From Mucilaginibacter boryungensis (GTDB lineage Bacteria; Bacteroidota; Bacteroidia; Sphingobacteriales; Sphingobacteriaceae): DNA of 64,000 nucleotides. Below the pieces are notes generated by a model, which saw nothing but the letters and a program-made list of their open reading frames with translations, had not been told where the DNA came from and made no database searches. The first letter of the stretch is position 1, and the number at the start of each line of letters is the position of its first letter. The position numbers were made by a program, and so were the translations under genes. Shown one piece after another: positions 8,605 to 16,867 of the stretch. The stretch is from assembly GCF_015221995.1 (NCBI RefSeq), contig NZ_JADFFM010000001.1:124001-188000 (forward strand), read 5' to 3'.

Positions 8605-11199
8605 ATGGATAGCATAGGGCAGCAGGTCATCCGCGAATGGTACCGAAAAAAAAACTGGGAGCAGTTTCCTTTTCAAAAAGAAATGGAAGCGGCTTACCTT
8701 GGCGGCTATTCGGGTTTGCTGAACGCGCCTACCGGCAGCGGTAAAACCTTCGCGCTGTTTCTGCCTTTTTTGGAATCGTATATTAACAAATACCCCGACA
8801 CTTACCTCACCCGCAAAAACAACGGCTTACTGATGCTTTGGATAACACCATTGCGTGCACTCACTAATGACATCCGCAAGGCTATGCAGGAAGTGTGTAC
8901 CGATCTTGACCTGCCCTGGCAGGTAATGACCCGTACGGGGGATACATCGGCCGCGCAAAAGGCGGCCTTAAAAACCAAACTGCCCGAAGTATTGCTCACC
9001 ACCCCCGAAAGCCTTCACTTAATGCTGGCCCAAAAAGAATATCCAAAGATATTTAACAGCTTAGAAGTGGTGGTTTGCGATGAGTGGCACGAATTGCTGG
9101 GCACCAAGCGCGGCGTACAGGTCGAGTTGGGGCTTTCGCGCCTCCGCGCGCTCAGCCCGAAGTCGGAAGTCGAAAGTAAAAAGTCGGTCGACTCAGAACT
9201 TAAGGCTCAGAGCTTAAGACTCAAAATATGGGGCATCAGTGCCACCATCGGTAACCTGGAGCAAGCTGCTGAAGTTTTATTGGGTAACACCTTTCCGCCC
9301 GACCAGGTGAAAATGGTACGTGCTTTGGTAGATAAAAAACTGGTGATCAAATCGGTCATCCCCGAGGATATTGAAAGCTACTCGTGGTCGGGGCATATTG
9401 GGATAAAGCTGCTGCCGCAGGTAATGGAGATAGTGGCCAAAAGCAAAACCACACTGATCTTTTGCAACACGCGTTCACAATCGGAGATATGGTACCACGC
9501 CATTTTAGATAATTACCCTGAGTATGCCGGTATTATGGCCATGCACCATGGCTCGTTGGATAACGAACTGCGTAATTGGGTTGAACAGGCCTTGCATGCC
9601 GAGGCATTAAAGGTGGTGGTATGCACTTCCAGTCTGGATTTGGGCGTCGATTTTCGTCCGGTAGATACCATTGTACAGGTAGGCAGCCCAAAAGGTGTTG
9701 CCCGTTTTATGCAGCGGGCGGGCCGGAGTGGTCACCGCCCGGGTGATACCTCGCTGGCCTATTTTGTGCCCACGCATTCGCTGGAACTATTAGAGGGCGC
9801 GGCATTAAAGCAGGCGATTAAAAACGGTGTGTTTGAAAGCCGCGACCCTGTTTTGCTGGCGATGGATGTGCTGATCCAGTACATGGTCACGCTGGCGGTA
9901 TCCGATGGTTTTCGCGCCGAAGAATTATATTCCGAAGTAAAATCAACCTTCGCTTTTGCAGATTTACGGCGCGATGAGTTTGGCAAACTGCTGGAATTTA
10001 TTACCAATGGCGGTAAAACCCTGGCCGCTTACGATGAGTTTTTGAAGGTTGAGATAGAAAATGGGCTTTATAAAGTAAACAGTCGCCGGGTGGCTATGCG
10101 TCATCGGTTAAGTATTGGCACCATCACCAGCGAACTGAGCCTGCGGGTAAGCTGGTTGAGTGGCGGCAGCTTGGGGACAATTGAAGAAGGTTTCATTTCC
10201 AAGCTAAAACCCGGCAACGTATTTTGGTTTGCGGGGCGTAGCCTTGAATTTGTTAAAGTGAAGGAGATGACGGCCTATGTCAAAAAATCGAATGCTAAAA
10301 AAGGTATTATCCCAAGCTGGGCAGGGGGCAGGATGCCTTTATCGTCGCAATTATCCGCAGTGTTTCGCGATAAGCTGGATGAGGTAGCGCACGGTGTTGA
10401 AAAAGACGAGGAGGTTATTGCGCTGAAACCCCTGTTTGAACTGCAAAAGCGCCTCTCGCATCTGCCGCAAAGCCACGAGTTTATGATCGAGTCGTTTTAT
10501 TCGCGTGATGGCCACCATTTGTTGTTCTATCCATTTGAGGGCCGGTTGGTGCACGAAGGAATGGCGTCGCTGTTGGCCTATCGGATTTCCAAAATAAAAA
10601 GCGCCAGCTATTCCATCGCCATGAATGATTATGGATTTGAACTGTTAACCGACGAACAGATCCCCATTGAAGCTGCCCTGGAAACTGACGACCTGTTTAG
10701 CATCCATAACCTGCTGGATGACATTCAAAGCAGCTTGAACGCTAACGAAATGGCCCGCCGCCGTTTCCGCGATATTGCGCATATAGGCGGATTGGTTTTT
10801 ACCGGTTACCCGGGGCAAACCATAAAAAACAAACATTTGCAGGCATCCACTTCGTTGTTATTTGAAGTGTTTAACGAATATGAACCCGATAACCTGCTGG
10901 TGCGCCAGGCTTATAACGAAGCCCTGGCTTTTCAGTTAGAGGAGTTTCGTTTGCGGGAGGCCTTGCAGCGCATTAGTAAGCAAACTATTATCCTGAAACA
11001 AATTGAACGGCCTACGCCGTTTGCCTTCCCTATAATGGTTGACAGCCTGGGCCGTGAAAAACTTACGACCGAAACCCTGGAAGAACGCGTGGCCAAAATG
11101 GCGCGACAGTACGGCGCTGAAGGCGTGAAAACCAAGTCCCGCGAAGGCGGCGAAGAGAAAAAGTTTTCGACGAAGTTAGTGCGGAAAAAAGGGTTTTAG
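8605..11199 (+). CDS. Ligase-associated DNA damage response DEXH-box helicase (Lhr-like)
   Basis: An 864-residue superfamily 2 helicase of the Lhr-like 'ligase-associated' class. Walker A is APTGSGKT (41-48), motif II is the diagnostic DEWHE (159-163), motif III is SAT in IWGISATIGN, and motif VI is RAGRSGHRPGD. A Lhr-type C-terminal region follows, with RRRFRDIAHIGGLVFTGYPG. These genes normally neighbour an ATP-dependent ligase, an exonuclease and a phosphoesterase; none is in this window. Residues 185-205 are an oddity: a low-complexity stretch encoded by repeat-like DNA, interrupting RLRALS and LKIWGISAT (see 9157-9219). Confidence 0.92.
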   Translation: MDSIGQQVIREWYRKKNWEQFPFQKEMEAAYLGGYSGLLNAPTGSGKTFALFLPFLESYINKYPDTYLTRKNNGLLMLWITPLRALTNDIRKAMQEVCTDLDLPWQVMTRTGDTSAAQKAALKTKLPEVLLTTPESLHLMLAQKEYPKIFNSLEVVVCDEWHELLGTKRGVQVELGLSRLRALSPKSEVESKKSVDSELKAQSLRLKIWGISATIGNLEQAAEVLLGNTFPPDQVKMVRALVDKKLVIKSVIPEDIESYSWSGHIGIKLLPQVMEIVAKSKTTLIFCNTRSQSEIWYHAILDNYPEYAGIMAMHHGSLDNELRNWVEQALHAEALKVVVCTSSLDLGVDFRPVDTIVQVGSPKGVARFMQRAGRSGHRPGDTSLAYFVPTHSLELLEGAALKQAIKNGVFESRDPVLLAMDVLIQYMVTLAVSDGFRAEELYSEVKSTFAFADLRRDEFGKLLEFITNGGKTLAAYDEFLKVEIENGLYKVNSRRVAMRHRLSIGTITSELSLRVSWLSGGSLGTIEEGFISKLKPGNVFWFAGRSLEFVKVKEMTAYVKKSNAKKGIIPSWAGGRMPLSSQLSAVFRDKLDEVAHGVEKDEEVIALKPLFELQKRLSHLPQSHEFMIESFYSRDGHHLLFYPFEGRLVHEGMASLLAYRISKIKSASYSIAMNDYGFELLTDEQIPIEAALETDDLFSIHNLLDDIQSSLNANEMARRRFRDIAHIGGLVFTGYPGQTIKNKHLQASTSLLFEVFNEYEPDNLLVRQAYNEALAFQLEEFRLREALQRISKQTIILKQIERPTPFAFPIMVDSLGREKLTTETLEERVAKMARQYGAEGVKTKSREGGEEKKFSTKLVRKKGF
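9157..9219 (-). repeat. In-frame degenerate repeat inside the helicase gene
   Basis: Sixty-three bases (21 codons) made of heptamer-like units AAGTCGG, AAGTCGA, AAGTAAA, AAGTCGG, then two units of CTCAGAnCTTAAG. Read on the minus strand, the block order (GAGTCTTAAG units, then CGACTT units) matches the intergenic repeat at 62172-62256. The encoded residues are Lys/Ser/Glu-rich and break an otherwise conserved helicase stretch, so it looks inserted and tolerated. Confidence 0.65.
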
Positions 11200-11327
11200 T
11201 TATCACCGCGTTATGCTTAACATAGCGAAGATGCCAAGTTAGCAATCTATAACCCCAATTTTTGAGCTACTTTCCTACGCTTAAAATGATGATTAATTTT
11301 ATATTTTTATTGCGTTAATCAAATAAC

Positions 11328-11720
11328 ATGAATAAAATAATCGTCCTGTTTGTTATTGTATTAAACGTTATCTGCATTGCCGCCGGCGCCCAAACTAAGA
11401 AGCCGGCTCACCCGGCACAGGCCATGCCCGATATGTTTGTGAACGATATACTAAAAGCCATGAAAAACCAGTATGGCGATGATGGCAAGCTAAGTATTAT
11501 ACAGGGCGCCGTTAAAAACAACACCGATGGCCTTACCGTTAACCAGGAACTGCGCCTGCTTAACCAGTTTTCAAACGACGATTCCAAACTGCAATGTGCT
11601 AAATTCCTGTATGCATGGTCGGTAGATTATAAGAACTACGCTAAGATCCAGTACAATTTAAACACAACAACTGCCCAAAAGGCGTTAAACGATTATATAA
11701 AAAAACAAGGTGGTAGATAA
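11328..11720 (+). CDS. Small exported hypothetical protein
   Basis: A 130-residue protein with a clear signal peptide (1-21, ending AAGAQ) and a mainly helical mature part (NDILKAMKNQYGDDGKLS, SNDDSKLQCAKFLYAW). The pattern 'DGKLSIIQGAVKNN...L.Q...LL..F..DD.KL' recalls the DUF4476-type helical domain, but I cannot assign it firmly. The stop TAA overlaps the ATG of csaA by one base, so the two are translated together. It is the first gene of a four-gene operon. Confidence 0.75.
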   Translation: MNKIIVLFVIVLNVICIAAGAQTKKPAHPAQAMPDMFVNDILKAMKNQYGDDGKLSIIQGAVKNNTDGLTVNQELRLLNQFSNDDSKLQCAKFLYAWSVDYKNYAKIQYNLNTTTAQKALNDYIKKQGGR

Positions 11721-12055
11721 TGGACTTGATTACCTGGCATGATTTTGAGAAGGTTGAACTACGGGCCGGCACTGTTTTGGAAGTGCTGGACTTTCCTGAA
11801 GCACGCAAACCAGCTTATAAGCTCAGGGTTGATTTTGGCGGATACGGCATTCGCTGGTCCAGCGCGCAAATTACTAAGCATTATACTAAAGAAGAGTTGA
11901 TAGGCCGGCAAATTATCGGCGTAACTAACTTCCCTAAAAAGCAAATCGCTAATTTTATGTCGGAATTTTTGGTGACTGGTTTTGCCGATGCACACGGCGA
12001 TATCGTCCTTTCGACTATTGATAAACCCGTGCCTAATGGCAGCAAATTAATTTAA
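11720..12055 (+). CDS. csaA: tRNA-binding protein, CsaA-like
   Basis: A 111-residue single-domain OB-fold protein of the CsaA/tRNA_bind family, related to the C-terminal domain of methionyl-tRNA synthetase. Visible landmarks: FEKVELRAGTVLEV, KLRVDFG, SSAQIT and IIGVTNFPKKQIANFMSEFL. The family binds tRNA and shows chaperone-like activity in Bacillus. The gene is embedded by overlaps or one-base gaps between an exported protein and an SdpI-like protein. Length is normal. Confidence 0.9.
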   Translation: MDLITWHDFEKVELRAGTVLEVLDFPEARKPAYKLRVDFGGYGIRWSSAQITKHYTKEELIGRQIIGVTNFPKKQIANFMSEFLVTGFADAHGDIVLSTIDKPVPNGSKLI

Positions 12056-12056
12056 A

Positions 12057-12440
12057 ATGGGCGAAGGCGTTGCACAATGGATAATTGGCCCCCAATTGAT
12101 TGGGGTGGTGTTCATTATTGCCGGTTATATCCAAAAAACCTATCCGCCTAAAAAGATCAACAACTATTACGGCTACCGTACACCCGCTGCTATGAAAAAC
12201 CAAGAAACATGGGATGAGGCTAACCGGTATTCGGCCAGGGTGATGGTAAAAACAGGGTTCATATTGCTGGTGGCGGGGTTTGCACTTACCTTTTTGTTTC
12301 AGGTTATACCCATGCCCCCAAAGATAAAATTCGCGCTAACTTATTTAATGATATTGGCTGCAGCTATGGGCAGCGCCATTATTATGCTGACATCGACAGA
12401 GCGGCACCTGGAAAAAACTTTTGAAAAGAATAAAGAATGA
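12057..12440 (+). CDS. SdpI-family membrane protein
   Basis: A 127-residue membrane protein with hydrophobic spans near 8-27, 66-84 and 90-111. The segment NNYYGYRTPAAMKNQETWDEANRYSA is the SdpI/YhfL-type signature (N-x-x-x-G-x-R-T, W..A). In Bacillus SdpI gives immunity to the SdpC toxin, but most members of this family have no known partner, and no toxin gene is adjacent here. It lies one base after csaA and overlaps tadA by four bases (ATGA). Confidence 0.85.
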   Translation: MGEGVAQWIIGPQLIGVVFIIAGYIQKTYPPKKINNYYGYRTPAAMKNQETWDEANRYSARVMVKTGFILLVAGFALTFLFQVIPMPPKIKFALTYLMILAAAMGSAIIMLTSTERHLEKTFEKNKE

Positions 12441-12913
12441 GATATGTGAGTTTTGATGGCGAGGATACGATATCGCCCGACGATTTTTTTATGGCCGAAG
12501 CCCTGCGCGAGGCCAAACTTGCCTTAACCGAAGATGAAATACCTATTGGTGCTATTGTGGTATGCCAGGGAAAAATTATTGGCCGGGGGCATAATTTAAC
12601 GGAACGTTTAACCGATGTATCGGCCCATGCCGAAATGCAGGCGTTAACCGCTGCTGCTAATTATATTGGTGGTAAATATTTAAAAGATTGCACGCTTTAT
12701 GTTACCATGGAGCCTTGCGTAATGTGCGCCGGTGCCAGCTATTGGTTCCAGATAGGAAAAATTGTTTTTGGCGCTTATGATGCCCGGCTGGGCTTTGGCA
12801 GGTTAAACCAAAAGATAACCCACCCCAAAACTATTATTACCGGTGGGATCCGCGAAGCGGAGTGCTCGGAATTAGTAAAAGATTTTTTTAGAAAAAAACG
12901 ATTGAAAGGATAA
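12437..12913 (+). CDS. tadA: tRNA-specific adenosine deaminase / nucleoside deaminase
   Basis: Zinc deaminase, 158 residues, probably converting adenosine 34 to inosine in tRNA-Arg. Active-site motifs are HAEMQ (His and catalytic Glu) and PCVMCAG (the two zinc cysteines). The start ATG overlaps the stop of the SdpI-like gene (ATGA), which supports 12437 even though a later ATG is possible. A guanine deaminase of the same family cannot be fully excluded, but the sequence around TMEPCVMCAGA fits TadA. It ends one base before the convergent asparaginase gene. Confidence 0.88.
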   Translation: MRYVSFDGEDTISPDDFFMAEALREAKLALTEDEIPIGAIVVCQGKIIGRGHNLTERLTDVSAHAEMQALTAAANYIGGKYLKDCTLYVTMEPCVMCAGASYWFQIGKIVFGAYDARLGFGRLNQKITHPKTIITGGIREAECSELVKDFFRKKRLKG

Positions 12914-12914
12914 T

Positions 12915-13955
12915 TTAAGAAACCGTCAATTCCCCGCGCAAATCGGTTTCCAGCCATTCCTTTATCTGCTTGGGGTCGTCGCTTTGGCCCAGCAGGTACA
13001 TCATTTTGGTAACGGCCGCCTCGTAGGTCATATCATAACCGTTAGCCACCCCAATATCCTTCAACTGCTTACTGGTCTCGTAACGGCCAAGCTCAACCGT
13101 ACCTACTTTACATTGCGAAATATCCAGGATCACCTTGCCCGAATCGATAGCGTTCTTCAGCAGATCAACAAACCATTGGTCGGTAGTGGTATTGCCGGCG
13201 CCAAAGGTTTCCATAATTATGCCCCGTACATCGGCATTCACAATATTCTCCACTACTTTCGGACTAATCCCCGGGTACAGTTTCAACACGGCCACTTCGT
13301 TAACCAGGTTATTATGTACAATCAGTCCTCCATCTTCTTTAGGCTGGCGGATATCGTTTATACTATAGCGCATGTGCACGCCCGATTCGGCCAGGATAGG
13401 ATAGTTAGGTGAACGGAACGCCTCGAATTTTACAGAGTTGTATTTGAACGAACGGTTAGCGCGGAACAGCTTATAATCAAAATATATACAAACTTCGGGC
13501 ACGCGGGCCTTATCGTTCTTTTTGGCTTTGGCTATTTCAATAGCCGTCATCAGATTTTCTTTGGCATCGGTGCGGATGGAACCGATAGGCAGCTGTGAGC
13601 CGGTGAATATTACGGGTTTAGCCAAATTCTCCAGCATAAAACTTAATGCCGATGCGGTAAACGACATCGTATCCGATCCATGCAGTATCACAAAGCCATC
13701 TACCTTGTCGTAATTTTTTTCTATCAATCCGGCCAGTTCGCCCCAAATGGTAGGGTTCATGTTCGATGAATCGATGATCTCGGCAAAGGAGTGTACCTTA
13801 ATACGGCAATTCAGGCGTTCCAGTTCAGGAACATTCTCCATTATCTGCTCAAAATTGATAGGCCTGAGCACCTTTGTTTTCGGGTCGCTCATCATACCAA
13901 TAGTTCCCCCGGTATATATGATCAGTATCTGGCACATGGAGTTTTCGTTTGCCAT
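12915..13955 (-). CDS. ansA: Type I L-asparaginase
   Basis: Cytoplasmic asparaginase hydrolysing asparagine to aspartate and ammonia, 346 residues. The first catalytic Thr lies in YTGGTIGMM and the second in HGSDTMSFTASALSF. GSQLPIGSIRTDAKEN follows as in the family. There is no signal peptide, which fits type I rather than periplasmic type II. The C-terminal domain has the expected VILDISQCKVGTVELGRYETS region. It is 34 bases downstream of the tatD-like gene and probably co-transcribed with it. Confidence 0.92.
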   Translation of the reverse strand: MANENSMCQILIIYTGGTIGMMSDPKTKVLRPINFEQIMENVPELERLNCRIKVHSFAEIIDSSNMNPTIWGELAGLIEKNYDKVDGFVILHGSDTMSFTASALSFMLENLAKPVIFTGSQLPIGSIRTDAKENLMTAIEIAKAKKNDKARVPEVCIYFDYKLFRANRSFKYNSVKFEAFRSPNYPILAESGVHMRYSINDIRQPKEDGGLIVHNNLVNEVAVLKLYPGISPKVVENIVNADVRGIIMETFGAGNTTTDQWFVDLLKNAIDSGKVILDISQCKVGTVELGRYETSKQLKDIGVANGYDMTYEAAVTKMMYLLGQSDDPKQIKEWLETDLRGELTVS

Positions 13956-13989
13956 AAATATAAAATACTTTCTTTAATTAAAATGTGCC

Positions 13990-14757
13990 CTATATACCAA
14001 AAACTGTTTTTGAATTTGCCGTGGTAATTTCAGCAACGGTTTCCATATCGGTATTATGCAATTCAGCAACCTTTTGCGCCACATATACCAGGTACGAGCT
14101 TTCGTTACGTTTACCACGATAAGGGACGGGCGTAAGATAAGGAGAATCAGTTTCTAAAACGATATGCTTAAGGTCAATTTCCTGTACTACTTTATCAAGG
14201 CCGCCATTTTTATAGGTTACCACCCCGCCAATACCCAGGTAAAAGCCTAAGTCTATAATCTTATTAGCCTGCTCAAGCGTCCCGCTAAAGCAATGAAATA
14301 TGCCGCGCAGGTGTTGGTCCTGTTCCTGTAGCAAAACCTCGTACACTTCGTTAAAAGCATCACGACAGTGAATAACTATAGGCAGCTGATTGGCTTTGGC
14401 CCAGCCTATTTGTATTTTAAATGCTTCAATCTGCTTATCAAGCGTAGTTTTATCCCAGTAAAGGTCTATCCCAATTTCGCCAATGGCATATATTTTCTGG
14501 TTGGGGATAGCAGCACTAATAGTATCCAATTGCTGCTGCCAGTCGTCCTTTACATCGCAGGGGTGCAGGCCAAGCATAGGGAAACAGTTTTCCGGGTACT
14601 CTGTCGCAAGGCCCATTACCATAGGGATCGATGCCGCATCCACATTAGGCAAAAACAAACGGGTAACGTCGTTCTCAAAGCAACGGCGCATTAGTTCGGC
14701 GCGCTTTTCGGCATCGGTTTCGTAGTATTGGTGCGTATGTGTATCGGTTAATACCAT
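13990..14757 (-). CDS. TatD family metal-dependent hydrolase
   Basis: A 255-residue metal-dependent nuclease-type hydrolase. Metal ligands are visible in DTHTHQYY near the N-terminus, in AIGEIGIDLYW (Glu), in IVIHCRDAF and in GIFHCFSGTLEQA, and the final Asp is in LETDSPYLTP. Length and motif order are typical of TatD/YcfH proteins, which have DNase or D-aminoacyl-tRNA deacylase activity. It lies just upstream of ansA on the same strand. Confidence 0.92.
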   Translation of the reverse strand: MVLTDTHTHQYYETDAEKRAELMRRCFENDVTRLFLPNVDAASIPMVMGLATEYPENCFPMLGLHPCDVKDDWQQQLDTISAAIPNQKIYAIGEIGIDLYWDKTTLDKQIEAFKIQIGWAKANQLPIVIHCRDAFNEVYEVLLQEQDQHLRGIFHCFSGTLEQANKIIDLGFYLGIGGVVTYKNGGLDKVVQEIDLKHIVLETDSPYLTPVPYRGKRNESSYLVYVAQKVAELHNTDMETVAEITTANSKTVFGI

Positions 14758-14770
14758 GCTGCAAAAGTAA

Positions 14771-14799
14771 AAAGCCTTCTGTTGTTAGCAGAAGGCTTT
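14771..14799 (-). terminator. Rho-independent terminator after the first FKBP gene
   Basis: Perfect stem AAAGCCTTCTG / CAGAAGGCTTT with a 7-base loop, six bases beyond the FKBP stop at 14805 and followed on the minus strand by a T-run. It separates this gene from tatD. Its stem is similar to that of the terminator at 15832-15857. Confidence 0.85.
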
Positions 14800-14804
14800 C
14801 CGAA

Positions 14805-15818
14805 TTATTTTTTCACCGGAGCTGTAGCCGGTTTTTTCGCCGGTGCGGGTACCGGCTTTTTCACCGGGGCCTTAGCGCCAGGCTTGGCTGTTGTTTTAGC
14901 AGCGGTTTTGGTTTTTGCAACCACAGGTTTTGGATGGATAACCTTCACTACCTGCAAATCAAAAACCAGGGTGCTGAATGGTTTAATATCATCACCGGCA
15001 CCTTGCTCGCCATATCCAAGGCTTGATGGAACAATAAATTCGGCCTTAGACCCTTCTGTTAACAATTGTAACCCTTCGTCCCAGCCTCTAATAAGTTGGG
15101 TTTGGCCAAGCACAATTTTTAACGGTTCATATGGGCGTCCTGGTTGGTATACCCCGCCGGTTTTAGCTGCAGCCTCAATGCTTGTATCAAAGATCTTGTC
15201 TTCGGTGGTGCGGCCAGTATAATTTACCAGCACCGTATCGCCCAACATTACCTTGCGGCCGGGGCCAACTTTGGTAACTACATATTTTAAGCCCGATGGC
15301 GTACTTTTCAACACCAGTTTATGACTGTTTATATATTGATCTGCCGTACGTGCCTCTTCCGATTTCATTTTGTCCATCTGCGCATTTCTTTCGGCAATGG
15401 CATCGTTAAGCGATTGTACTTTTTCAATCTTTACTATAAATACAATATTGCTGCCTTTGGGCAAAAATGGCGGGCGTGCATCCTCGTGACCTATAAATAC
15501 CGAATCGGTAGGTACTTTTACTAATACGCTGTCTTTAGCCGTCAGTAAAGGGAAAACCTCCATCAGGTCGCCAATATTTGTTGATGGCTTTACCTGTGCT
15601 TTTATGGCATGGCCCAGGTTGTAAGAACTGAACAATACCGAATCTTTCTCGGTTTTTTGCACCACATGGAAGGTGATCACATCGTCCATTTTAATACGTT
15701 CGCCGGCGTTTTTGCTTACAATTTTGTATTGTACACCTTTTGGCGTGCGCATGTAACCATCCTGTGCCTTTAATGCTACAGGCGCTATTAAACAAGCTAA
15801 AAAAAGAAACTTCTTCAT
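14805..15818 (-). CDS. FKBP-type peptidyl-prolyl isomerase, exported, two domains
   Basis: A 337-residue protein with signal peptide (1-18, ending ALKAQ) and two FKBP-like halves. The first (about 20-115) is degenerate; the second (about 165-290) has the canonical GDTVLVNYTGRT, VLGQTQLIRGWDEGLQLL, GSKAEFIVPSSLGYGEQG and LVFDLQVVKV. The tail (about 295-337) is rich in Lys, Pro and Ala. It would catalyse proline isomerisation in periplasmic protein folding. It lies downstream of a second, similar FKBP gene, from which it is separated by a terminator. Confidence 0.92.
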   Translation of the reverse strand: MKKFLFLACLIAPVALKAQDGYMRTPKGVQYKIVSKNAGERIKMDDVITFHVVQKTEKDSVLFSSYNLGHAIKAQVKPSTNIGDLMEVFPLLTAKDSVLVKVPTDSVFIGHEDARPPFLPKGSNIVFIVKIEKVQSLNDAIAERNAQMDKMKSEEARTADQYINSHKLVLKSTPSGLKYVVTKVGPGRKVMLGDTVLVNYTGRTTEDKIFDTSIEAAAKTGGVYQPGRPYEPLKIVLGQTQLIRGWDEGLQLLTEGSKAEFIVPSSLGYGEQGAGDDIKPFSTLVFDLQVVKVIHPKPVVAKTKTAAKTTAKPGAKAPVKKPVPAPAKKPATAPVKK

Positions 15819-15831
15819 TATAAAACTAAAA

Positions 15832-15857
15832 AGCCTTCCGTTATTAAACGGAAGGCT
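15832..15857 (-). terminator. Terminator between the two FKBP genes
   Basis: Stem AGCCTTCCG / CGGAAGGCT with an 8-base loop and T-run on the minus strand. It lies 19 bases after the lipoprotein FKBP gene and only 13 bases before the start of the next FKBP gene, so it could act as a partial terminator or leader structure for the downstream gene. Confidence 0.8.
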
Positions 15858-15876
15858 GTAAATATAAAACTTGATA

Positions 15877-16860
15877 TTATTTTTTTGTTGGGGCTTGTGC
15901 CTGTGGTTGCAATGCAGGGGCTACAGGTTTTGGCGCGTTAGGGTTTGGTTTAATAATATTAACCATTTCCACATCAAAAACCAGCGTACTGAATGGCGGG
16001 ATAACTGGGTTCATACCTTGTTCGCCGTAACCCAAGTTATTAGGGATGATCAGTGTTGCTTTCGATCCTTTGTTCATCAATAACAAGCCTTCGTCCCAAC
16101 CTGGTATTACTTGTTTCATGCCAACAGGGAAGCGGATAGGCTTGTATGGGTTCATTGGGTTGTAGGTGGCTTTATCCTTCATCGCAATTTCTTTCACGTT
16201 GGTTTCAAAAGGCTTCTCAACTCCCAGTAAATGGCCGGTATAATAAACTTCTACTGTATCGCCAACAGCCGGAGTAGGGCCTGAACCTTGTTTAGTGATA
16301 ACATAGTTTAACCCTGATGCTGTTTTGGTAGTTTTTAAGTTATTATCAGCAATGTATTTTTGAATTTTTCCCGGCTCGGCTTTTTTAAGTTGCTCGCCTA
16401 CGCCTTTAAAATAATCGGCAATGCGGTTTTGAAACACATCCTGCGCCAGGTTACCTTTAGGGATTACTTTTTCTACTTTAATTTGGAATACAATGTATTT
16501 CCCTTTTATGCCCGGCGGGCGCGGCTGACCTTTACGCGATGTGGAATCGATATTAACTTTAACGGTAGCGCTATCGCCTTCGCTTAACATTTGCAGGGCA
16601 GCAATAACATCACCTTTAAATTGTGATTTTGGGGTTATTGTTGGGATTGGCCTGCCGGTGGTATATGAGTTGGTTAATACCGAATCGCCTTCAGTTTTAG
16701 CGATCAGGTTAACGCTGATAAAGTCGCCTTCTTTAATTGTCGGGCCAGATTTGTCTTCGTGGATGTTGTAAAGCATGCCACCCGGGCCCTGTTTAAATCC
16801 GCCGCCGCAGCTTGTTAAGGCAATTGCGGCCACAGCTAAATACATTAAGTTTTTTTTCAT
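15877..16860 (-). CDS. FKBP-type peptidyl-prolyl isomerase lipoprotein, two domains
   Basis: A 327-residue paralogue of the downstream FKBP protein. The N-terminus is a lipoprotein signal (IALTSCGGG, Cys18), so it is membrane-anchored. An N-terminal degenerate FKBP-like half (KEGDFISVNLIAKTEGDSV) is followed by a canonical half with GDTVEVYYTGHL, MKQVIPGWDEGLLLM, GYGEQG and TLVFDVEMVN. The tail is Pro/Gln-rich. It starts 7 bases after the nrnA stop, so the three genes nrnA-fkbp-fkbp form one unit with an internal terminator. Confidence 0.92.
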   Translation of the reverse strand: MKKNLMYLAVAAIALTSCGGGFKQGPGGMLYNIHEDKSGPTIKEGDFISVNLIAKTEGDSVLTNSYTTGRPIPTITPKSQFKGDVIAALQMLSEGDSATVKVNIDSTSRKGQPRPPGIKGKYIVFQIKVEKVIPKGNLAQDVFQNRIADYFKGVGEQLKKAEPGKIQKYIADNNLKTTKTASGLNYVITKQGSGPTPAVGDTVEVYYTGHLLGVEKPFETNVKEIAMKDKATYNPMNPYKPIRFPVGMKQVIPGWDEGLLLMNKGSKATLIIPNNLGYGEQGMNPVIPPFSTLVFDVEMVNIIKPNPNAPKPVAPALQPQAQAPTKK

Positions 16861-16867
16861 TTTTAGT

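Noticed and set aside
12057..12440. SdpI-like protein as part of a toxin-immunity system
   Set aside because: No SdpC/SdpAB-like gene is nearby; neighbours are csaA and tadA.
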